Source: Mycobacteriaceae bacterium
GTDB taxonomy: Bacteria; Actinomycetota; Actinomycetes; Mycobacteriales; Mycobacteriaceae
Length of the DNA: 10,188 nt
Reading direction: 5' to 3'
NCBI GenBank assembly: GCA_013362555.1
Contig: JABFVX010000106.1
Span: 1-10,188 of the forward strand
The number at the start of each line of letters is the position of its first letter. Position 1 is the stretch's first letter. Both the position numbers and the translations under genes were made by a program. This document shows positions 6,030 to 10,188 of this stretch, piece after piece. The notes beneath the pieces are model-generated. The model was not told where the DNA came from. It ran no database searches and worked only from the letters and a program-made list of their open reading frames with translations.

Positions 6030-6344
6030 GTGAGCGAACCAACCTCTGGCCGCGGGCTGGCCCGCGATGTCGTCCTGTACACCGCCGCGCGGTTGGCCCT
6101 GGTCGCGGCGCTCGCGGCGCTGATCGTCGGCGTTGGGCGACTGGTCTCGGTGCAAGTGCCGCTGCTGGTGGCGCTGCTGTTTGCGCTGATCATCGCGCTG
6201 CCGCTGGCGATGGTGCTGTTCAAGGGGCTGCGCGCGCGGGTGTCGGGCGGGATCGCGACGGTGGACGAGCGCCGCCGGGCCGACCGCGACCAGCTGCGAG
6301 CTCGGCTCCGGGGGGATGCCCAGGCGGACCGGGACGAGCCGTGA
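6030..6344 (+). CDS. Small two-helix membrane protein, DUF4229-like
   Basis: This is a 104-aa protein starting at the GTG at 6030 (MSEPTSGRGLARDVVLYTAARLALV). It has two hydrophobic helices (about 14-39 and 43-65) joined by a short turn near SVQVPL. A basic, highly charged cytoplasmic-type tail follows (FKGLRARVSGGIATVDERRRADRDQLRARLRG). This is the layout of the DUF4229 family, which has no known function. A protein of this size and type lies near the ccs and menA genes in M. tuberculosis (Rv0531, from memory). Its stop overlaps the GTG of the cds1-like gene (GTGA, 6341-6344), so the two are very likely co-translated. Starts further upstream would read through the AT-rich gap and are not credible. 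Confidence 0.72.
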   Translation: MSEPTSGRGLARDVVLYTAARLALVAALAALIVGVGRLVSVQVPLLVALLFALIIALPLAMVLFKGLRARVSGGIATVDERRRADRDQLRARLRGDAQADRDEP

Positions 6345-7426
6345 GCTATTGCCACCACGGCGTGGACCGCACCTGGGTGGACAATGCGGTCCGGCTGATC
6401 GAGGCCGATTCGCAGCGCAGCGCCGACACGCACTTGTTGCGGTATCCGCTGCCGGAGTCGTGGAACATCCAGCTTTACCTCAAGGACGAATCGACCCACA
6501 TCAGCGGCAGTCTGAAGCACCGGCTGGCACGGTCGCTGTTTCTCTACGCGCTGTGCAACGGCTGGGTGCACGAGAACACGACCATTGTGGAGGCGTCGTC
6601 CGGGTCGACGGCGGTCAGCGAGGCGTACTTCGCCAATCTGCTCGGACTCGACTTCGTGGCCGTGATGCCCGCGAGCACGAGTCCGCAGAAGATCGCCTTG
6701 ATCGAGGCGCACGGCGGCCGGTGCCACTTCGTGCAGCGCCCGCCGGACATGTACACCGAGGCCGCGCGGGTGGCCGCGGAAACCGGCGGCCACTTCATGG
6801 ACCAGTTCACTCACGCCGAGCGGGCCACCGACTGGCGCGGCAACAACAACATCGCCGAGTCGATCTTCACGCAGTTGGAACTGGAGGCCCACCCCGTGCC
6901 GGAGTGGGTGGTGGTGGGAGCAGGCACCGGCGGCACCAGCGCGACGATCGGCCGCTACATCCGCTACCGGCGGCACGCGACCTGCCTGGCTGTGGTCGAC
7001 CCGGAGAATTCGGCGTTCTACGGCGGCTACGAGACCGCCGACGCCGGTTACCAGACGGGAATGCCGTCGCGGATCGAGGGCATCGGCAGGCCGCGGGTGG
7101 AGCCGTCGTTCGTCGGCCAGGTGATCGACCGGATGGTGCAGGTGCCGGACGCCGCCTCGATCGCGGCGTGCAGGCATGTCAGCGACGTCCTCGGCCGCCG
7201 CGTCGGCGGCTCCACCGGCACCAACGCCTGGGGCGCGTTCGGCCTGATCGCCGAGATGCTGCGGCGCGGCCGGACAGGCAGCGTGGTCACCCTCATCTGC
7301 GACGGCGGCGACCGCTATGCGGGCACCTATTTCAACGACGAGTGGGTCGCCGCCCAAGCGCTCGACCTGGCCGCTCCCGCCGCCGCCCTGGAACAGTTCG
7401 CCGCCACCGGCGACTGGCCGAACTGA
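6341..7426 (+). CDS. cds1: PLP-dependent cysteine desulfhydrase, Cds1-like (cysteine synthase family)
   Basis: This 361-aa fold-type II PLP enzyme has the Schiff-base lysine probably at Lys59 in SGSLKHRLA. The substrate-binding loop is SSGST (86-90), GNNNIAESIF follows at about 167-176, and the glycine-rich phosphate loop is GAGTGGTS (193-200). A late CDGGDRY motif (320-326) is also present. The opening motif RLIEADSQRSADTHL and overall sequence resemble mycobacterial Cds1 (Rv3684 type), which splits L-cysteine into H2S, pyruvate and ammonia, rather than the biosynthetic CysK or CysM. I cannot exclude cysteine synthase activity. The GTG at 6341 is chosen because it overlaps the previous stop and matches the family N-terminus; a longer open frame back to 5873 would run through the DUF4229 gene. 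The stop codon lies in the terminator shared with the convergent esterase. Confidence 0.85.
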   Translation: MSYCHHGVDRTWVDNAVRLIEADSQRSADTHLLRYPLPESWNIQLYLKDESTHISGSLKHRLARSLFLYALCNGWVHENTTIVEASSGSTAVSEAYFANLLGLDFVAVMPASTSPQKIALIEAHGGRCHFVQRPPDMYTEAARVAAETGGHFMDQFTHAERATDWRGNNNIAESIFTQLELEAHPVPEWVVVGAGTGGTSATIGRYIRYRRHATCLAVVDPENSAFYGGYETADAGYQTGMPSRIEGIGRPRVEPSFVGQVIDRMVQVPDAASIAACRHVSDVLGRRVGGSTGTNAWGAFGLIAEMLRRGRTGSVVTLICDGGDRYAGTYFNDEWVAAQALDLAAPAAALEQFAATGDWPN

Positions 7427-7479
7427 TCTCTACACCCGGTTCGCGCGTCTACACCCGCAGCTGCGGGTGTAGAGATCAG
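7423..7479. terminator. Shared bidirectional terminator with two competing hairpins
   Basis: The outer perfect 16-bp inverted repeat pairs 7423-7438 (starting CTGATCTC) with 7464-7479 (ending GAGATCAG). Inside it, 7449-7472 is a 24-bp perfect palindrome with no spacer, whose right half is the same sequence used by the outer arm. CTACACCCG therefore occurs twice on the left (7430-7438 and 7449-7457) and competes for one partner. The TGA of the cds1-like gene (7424-7426) and the TGA of the esterase (7478-7476 on the minus strand) lie in the two outer arms. Confidence 0.8.
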
Positions 7480-8432
7480 CGGATGTTGAGGGCGTTCAGG
7501 ATCATCGGGTGGGCGCGGGTCATCGCCAGCTGCCAGTACGGCCAGTTGTGGGTGCCGGGGAGGATGTCCACGCGGGCAGGCAGGCGCAGGGCGACGGCCC
7601 GGTCGCGGAACAGCTGGGCGGCGATCATCGCCATCGTCTCCAAGCCCATGGCGTTGAGGGTGTTGACGGCGCCGTACTGCAGGTCGAGCACGCCGGGGGA
7701 ACCGTTGCCCGCTGTGACGTAGACCGGCAGCCCGCGCAGGGCCGCGGCCTGCACCGTGGCGTCGTTGCGGGCCCAGGCGGGATCCGAGCGCGGACCCCAC
7801 ATGTCGTCCGGGTTGAAGTTGCCTTCGTCCCACATCGCCAGCCGCATGCCGGTGTCCCAGGCCGGGAACGTGGGGTTGACGAAACCGGAGAACGATCCCG
7901 CGAACCGGAACTGGTTGCGGTGCCGGCCCGCCAGCGTCAACGCGGCGTTGCCGCCCATGGAGATTCCGACGATGCCGTTGTTGCTGCGCGAGACGCCGTA
8001 ACCGGCGAGGAACGCGGGAAGTTCCCGAGTGAGGAACGTTTCCCAGCGGTAGGTCGTGCGCTGGCCGTTGGTCCGGCTGGGCCGGTACCAGTCGGTGTAG
8101 AAGCTGGAGCGCCCGCCGACCGGGAACACCAAGGTCACGTCGTCGTTCGCGAATTGGTGCAGGATGTTGGTGTCGGTGAGCCACTGGCTGTGGTCGTTGG
8201 GCGCCCGGAATCCGTCGAGTACGTACAGCGCGGCGCTGCCGCCGCGTTTTGCCCAGCGCACCTGGATTTTGACGGGACCCATGGTCGAGGGCACGTACAG
8301 CTCCTGGAACGCGCCCGCGGGCGCGCGCAGCGTCGGCGCGTGGACCGGCACGGCGGCCGCCACGGCCGCGCCGCCGGTCGAAAGCAGCACCGCCGCAGCG
8401 GCAATGGCGAGAACTCTCCGCATGCTGTTCAC
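7476..8432 (-). CDS. Secreted antigen-85-like esterase/mycolyltransferase
   Basis: This 318-aa alpha/beta-hydrolase belongs to the esterase D/antigen 85 family. A signal peptide spans about residues 4-27 (MRRVLAIAAAAVLLSTGGAAVAAA). Key motifs are LYVLDGFRAPNDHSQW (69-84), FPVGGRSSFYTDWYRP (103-118, very like the FYSDWY of antigen 85), the nucleophile elbow GISMGG with Ser158, and LPGTHNWPYWQ with the catalytic His295. Glu265 is a plausible acid by spacing. Such enzymes transfer mycolic acids onto trehalose and arabinogalactan outside the cell; the exact acceptor is not visible. The GTG at 8432 is preferred over the ATG at 8423 because GGAGGT (8439-8444) lies 6 nt before it. TAACTT (8474-8469, minus strand) may be its -10 box. 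It is divergent from the HTH/Clp-N unit and convergent with the cds1-like gene. Confidence 0.9.
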   Translation of the reverse strand: MNSMRRVLAIAAAAVLLSTGGAAVAAAVPVHAPTLRAPAGAFQELYVPSTMGPVKIQVRWAKRGGSAALYVLDGFRAPNDHSQWLTDTNILHQFANDDVTLVFPVGGRSSFYTDWYRPSRTNGQRTTYRWETFLTRELPAFLAGYGVSRSNNGIVGISMGGNAALTLAGRHRNQFRFAGSFSGFVNPTFPAWDTGMRLAMWDEGNFNPDDMWGPRSDPAWARNDATVQAAALRGLPVYVTAGNGSPGVLDLQYGAVNTLNAMGLETMAMIAAQLFRDRAVALRLPARVDILPGTHNWPYWQLAMTRAHPMILNALNIR

Positions 8433-8499
8433 CCGGCTACCTCCGTCATCCCGTCTGGTACTCCCGTTAAGTTACCGAAATGCCAGGATGGGCGAAAGC

Positions 8500-8544
8500 T
8501 GTCAACGAAGATTGACGTACGGGCGATGTCAATGTAGGTTGACA
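8500..8544 (+). promoter_or_regulatory. Twin palindromic operator overlapping a leaderless promoter
   Basis: Two 18-bp inverted repeats of the form TGTCAA-N6-TTGACR lie at 8500-8517 and 8527-8544, with centres 27 bp apart. The second ends 2 bp before the ATG at 8547. TTGACG (8512-8517) as -35 and TAGGTT (8535-8540) as -10 are exactly 17 bp apart and predict a transcript starting at about the A of the ATG. There is no Shine-Dalgarno sequence. A protein bound to these repeats would cover both promoter boxes, so repression is the simplest reading. The binding protein is unknown; the HTH protein encoded just downstream is the obvious candidate. Confidence 0.7.
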
Positions 8545-8546
8545 CC

Positions 8547-8768
8547 ATGACGGAAGCGACGACTCTGGCGGCCGCGGCGGGCAGCCCGGACCCGAAGGTG
8601 GGCCTGCGGGCTGTGCTCGCGTTGCGCAGGCTGCTCGAGCGGCTGGAGTCGATCCAGGTCGCCAACGCCCGCAAACAGGGCTGGTCGTGGCAGGACATCG
8701 CCCAGGCGCTCGAGGTGAGCAGGCAGGCGGTCCACCAGAAATACAATCGCAAAGGCGGGATCAGCTGA
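8547..8768 (+). CDS. Small helix-turn-helix protein paired with a Clp-N protein
   Basis: This 73-aa protein has an N-terminal helical part rich in Ala, Leu and Arg (about 16-43: KVGLRAVLALRRLLERLESIQVANARKQG). It is followed by a helix-turn-helix, WSWQDIAQALEVSRQAVHQKY (about 46-66), whose recognition helix is SRQAVHQKY. It is probably a dimeric DNA-binding protein; the helical part may be the dimer interface (inference). The stop overlaps the next start by one base (TGATG), so the Clp-N gene is translationally coupled. The start codon appears to be the first codon of a leaderless mRNA under the twin operator at 8500-8544, which suggests self-repression. I know HTH/Clp-N gene pairs as a recurring actinobacterial arrangement, but I know of no settled function. 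Confidence 0.8.
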   Translation: MTEATTLAAAAGSPDPKVGLRAVLALRRLLERLESIQVANARKQGWSWQDIAQALEVSRQAVHQKYNRKGGIS

Positions 8769-9340
8769 TGTTCGAGAAGTTCGCCAAAGAAGCCAGAGTC
8801 GCGGTGATCGTGGCGCAAGAGGAAGCCAAGGACCTCGGCCATCCGGCCGTCGGGCCGGAACACCTCGTGCTCGGCGTGCTCCAGCGGCCCGAGCCGCGGC
8901 TGCGGGCCATGCTGGACGACGTCGGAATGCGGCACGCGGACGTCCGCGCCTGCGTCGCGCAGCAGCACCGCGGCGATGCCCTCGGCGTCGACGACGCCGA
9001 GGCGCTGAAGGCGATCGGCATCGACCTCGACGCGGTGCGGGAGAGCCTGGCCGCGAACTTCGGCGCCGACGTGCTCGACCGGCAGCCGCCGTCGGACCGG
9101 TCGCGGGGGTGGTTCGGCAAGCGGGTCTACGTGCCGTTCACCAAGGACGCGAAGAAGTCGATCGAGCTCTCGCTGCGAGAAGCGCTGGCGCACAAGGACT
9201 CGGTGATCGCGGCCGAACACCTGCTGCTCGGCGTTCTGCGCGCCGACAACGCCGCGTGCCGGGCTGTCATCGCCACCACCCGAGTCGACCCGGACGAACT
9301 GCGCAGGCGGCTGCACGTGCTGCTCGACGAAGCCGCGTGA
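8768..9340 (+). CDS. Stand-alone double Clp-N-domain protein (no ATPase)
   Basis: This 190-aa protein is made of two Clp repeat (Clp-N) units. The first spans about residues 1-65 (MFEKFAKEARVAVIVAQEEA ... GPEHLVLGVL). The second spans about 120-188 (VPFTKDAKKSIELSLREALA ... IAAEHLLLGVLRADNAACRAVI). A charged linker containing DRQPPSDRSRGWFGKR joins them. In ClpC and ClpA this domain binds adaptors and substrates ahead of the AAA+ rings; here no Walker motifs follow and the gene simply stops. It may act as a substrate-recognition or decoy module for ClpC1-ClpP, or sense damaged or phospho-arginine-marked proteins for the HTH partner. Both ideas are inference. No signal peptide is visible, so it is cytoplasmic. 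Confidence 0.85.
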   Translation: MFEKFAKEARVAVIVAQEEAKDLGHPAVGPEHLVLGVLQRPEPRLRAMLDDVGMRHADVRACVAQQHRGDALGVDDAEALKAIGIDLDAVRESLAANFGADVLDRQPPSDRSRGWFGKRVYVPFTKDAKKSIELSLREALAHKDSVIAAEHLLLGVLRADNAACRAVIATTRVDPDELRRRLHVLLDEAA

Positions 9341-9367
9341 GGGAAGGCGTTGTGACAGCATGGGCCC

Positions 9368-9751
9368 ATGACGGCGATAGCACGCTTGGCGATCAATATG
9401 GTGGCGATCTGGTTGGCCGCCCGCTGGGTGGACGGAATCCGAATCGCGACCGGCGATTACGACGACGCGCAGCACACCATTCTGGTGCTCTTGGGCATTG
9501 CGGTGGTGTTCGCGTTGGTCAACGCATTGATCAAGCCGCTCGTGAAGCTGCTGTCGCTGCCGCTGGTGGTGCTGACGCTCGGCCTGTTCCTTTTGGTGGT
9601 CAACGCCCTGATGCTGAAGTTGACGGCCTGGATCACCGAGAGCACCAAATACGGCCTGCGCATCGAGGACTTCTGGCCCGCCATTCTCGGCGCGGTCATC
9701 ATCACCCTGGTCAACTGGGTGCTCGGCATGCTCATCCCCGACGGCGACTGA
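9368..9751 (+). CDS. Four-helix membrane protein, PF04020-like ('phage holin family')
   Basis: This 127-aa protein has about four hydrophobic helices (about 5-20, 36-54, 58-86 and 104-123). The conserved core NALIKPLVKLLSLPLVVLTLGLFLLVVNALML (about 52-83) is typical of the PF04020 family. The 'phage holin' database name does not imply lysis, since members are ordinary chromosomal genes in many bacteria. The true role is unknown. The ATG at 9368 is the first start after an in-frame stop at 9353-9355. No Shine-Dalgarno sequence lies at a normal distance; a GAGGGAAGG at 9339-9347 is about 20 nt away. It may be read through from the Clp-N gene, 27 bp upstream. It converges on menA with only 21 bp between stop codons. 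Confidence 0.82.
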   Translation: MTAIARLAINMVAIWLAARWVDGIRIATGDYDDAQHTILVLLGIAVVFALVNALIKPLVKLLSLPLVVLTLGLFLLVVNALMLKLTAWITESTKYGLRIEDFWPAILGAVIITLVNWVLGMLIPDGD

Positions 9752-9772
9752 CCTGCCCCGGTCCGCGCGGGT

Positions 9773-10188
9773 TCAGCTCAGCCAGAGGGCGGCCGCGGTG
9801 GCGAGGGACCAGACCAGCATGGCCAGTCCGGCGTCGCGCAGGGCTGGGATGAGGGCGGGACCGTGGCCGCCGGTGCGGACCGGGGTGTTGGCGCGCACCG
9901 CGAGCGGTGCGGCCAGCAGGCCCGCCAACGCCCACGGGGTCTGGGCGACCAGTGCCAGTGTCATCACGAAAGGCACGCCGACGAGAGCCAGGTGCAGGGT
10001 CCGAGTCCTGGGGTCGCCGAGCCGGACCGCGAGGGTGGTCTTGCCGGACGTCGTGTCGGTCGGGATGTCGCGCAGGTTGTTGGCGACCAGGACGGCGCAC
10101 GAGAAGCAGCCGATGGCCACCGCGCAGGCGAGACCGACCCAGTCGATTCGCTCGGCTTGGACGTACTCGGTGCCGAGCACGGCGACCA
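9773..10188 (-). CDS. menA: 1,4-dihydroxy-2-naphthoate polyprenyltransferase MenA, C-terminal part
   Basis: This reading frame runs off the right edge, so 137 C-terminal residues are visible; the GTG at 10180 is an internal codon. MenA is a UbiA-family membrane enzyme that joins a polyprenyl diphosphate to 1,4-dihydroxy-2-naphthoate to make demethylmenaquinone. The second aspartate-rich region is visible as NNLRDIPTDTTSGKTTLAVRLG, which is characteristic of MenA rather than UbiA or heme O synthase. The first aspartate motif lies outside the window. Hydrophobic helices follow (about VGLACAVAIGCFSCAVLVA before the motif, then LHLALVGVPFVMTLALV, WALAGLLAAPLAV and a last helix ending ALWLS). Menaquinone is the quinone that feeds the cytochrome bc1 complex, whose cytochrome c subunit needs the ccs genes of this window. 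Confidence 0.93.
   Translation of the reverse strand, partial: VAVLGTEYVQAERIDWVGLACAVAIGCFSCAVLVANNLRDIPTDTTSGKTTLAVRLGDPRTRTLHLALVGVPFVMTLALVAQTPWALAGLLAAPLAVRANTPVRTGGHGPALIPALRDAGLAMLVWSLATAAALWLS

Noticed and set aside
5873..6340. An in-frame upstream extension of the cds1-like gene to an ATG at 5873 (156 extra residues)
   Set aside because: It runs through the AT-rich gap and the whole DUF4229 gene in another frame and is low in complexity and rich in Arg and Gly. The family start at 6341 overlaps the preceding stop.
8500..8544. HspR (HAIR) or ClgR site controlling the Clp-N gene
   Set aside because: The half-site TGTCAA with a 6-nt spacer does not match CTTGAGT-N7-ACTCAAG (HAIR), nor the ClgR box as I recall it.
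9368..9751. Prophage remnant, because of a 'phage holin family' protein
   Set aside because: No integrase, lysin or structural gene is near. PF04020 proteins are common chromosomal membrane proteins, and the neighbours are housekeeping genes.
1..10188. tRNA, rRNA, riboswitch or insertion sequence
   Set aside because: I saw no cloverleaf, rRNA segment, conserved riboswitch core, transposase gene or target-site duplication.

Overview
The window is GC-rich DNA from a mycolic-acid actinobacterium (order Mycobacteriales), most likely Nocardia or a close relative. The evidence is the codon bias, the frequent GTG starts, an antigen-85-type esterase, a BldC regulator, menaquinone synthesis by MenA, and a gene order that resembles the Mycobacterium tuberculosis Rv0525-Rv0534 neighbourhood. 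The genus is inferred from recalled gene content, not from a search.

Positions 1-4440 (+) hold a System II (Ccs) cytochrome c maturation operon. It contains the end of a histidine-phosphatase-family gene, a TlpA/ResA-like thioredoxin lipoprotein, CcdA, ResB and CcsB. The genes overlap or are closely spaced, except for a 102-bp gap between tlpA and ccdA. Together they would move reductant outward through the membrane (CcdA), reduce apocytochrome CXXCH thiols (the TlpA-like protein), and export and attach heme (ResB-CcsB). Positions 4523-5419 (+) hold a secreted SMP-30-type beta-propeller gene.

A near-identical palindromic repeat occurs three times just after stop codons: after tlpA, after ccsB and across the stop codon of the propeller gene. 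It is the main unexplained DNA feature of the left half. A different large hairpin then separates the propeller gene from the convergent bldC (-).

An AT-richer regulatory gap (5761-6029) lies between bldC (-) and a two-gene unit (+), consisting of a DUF4229-type small membrane protein and a Cds1-like PLP-dependent cysteine desulfhydrase. The Cds1-like gene converges on an antigen-85-like secreted esterase (-), and the two stop codons are embedded in the two arms of one shared hairpin. Divergent from the esterase is a two-gene unit (+) made of a 73-aa helix-turn-helix protein and a stand-alone double Clp-N-domain protein. It is preceded by a twin TGTCAA-N6-TTGAC operator that overlaps an apparently leaderless promoter. 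The window ends with a small four-helix membrane protein (PF04020-like, named 'phage holin family' in databases) and the convergent 3' part of menA.

Most genes belong to the respiratory chain or the cell envelope. The best candidates for something undescribed are the dispersed palindrome family and the self-regulated HTH/Clp-N module.
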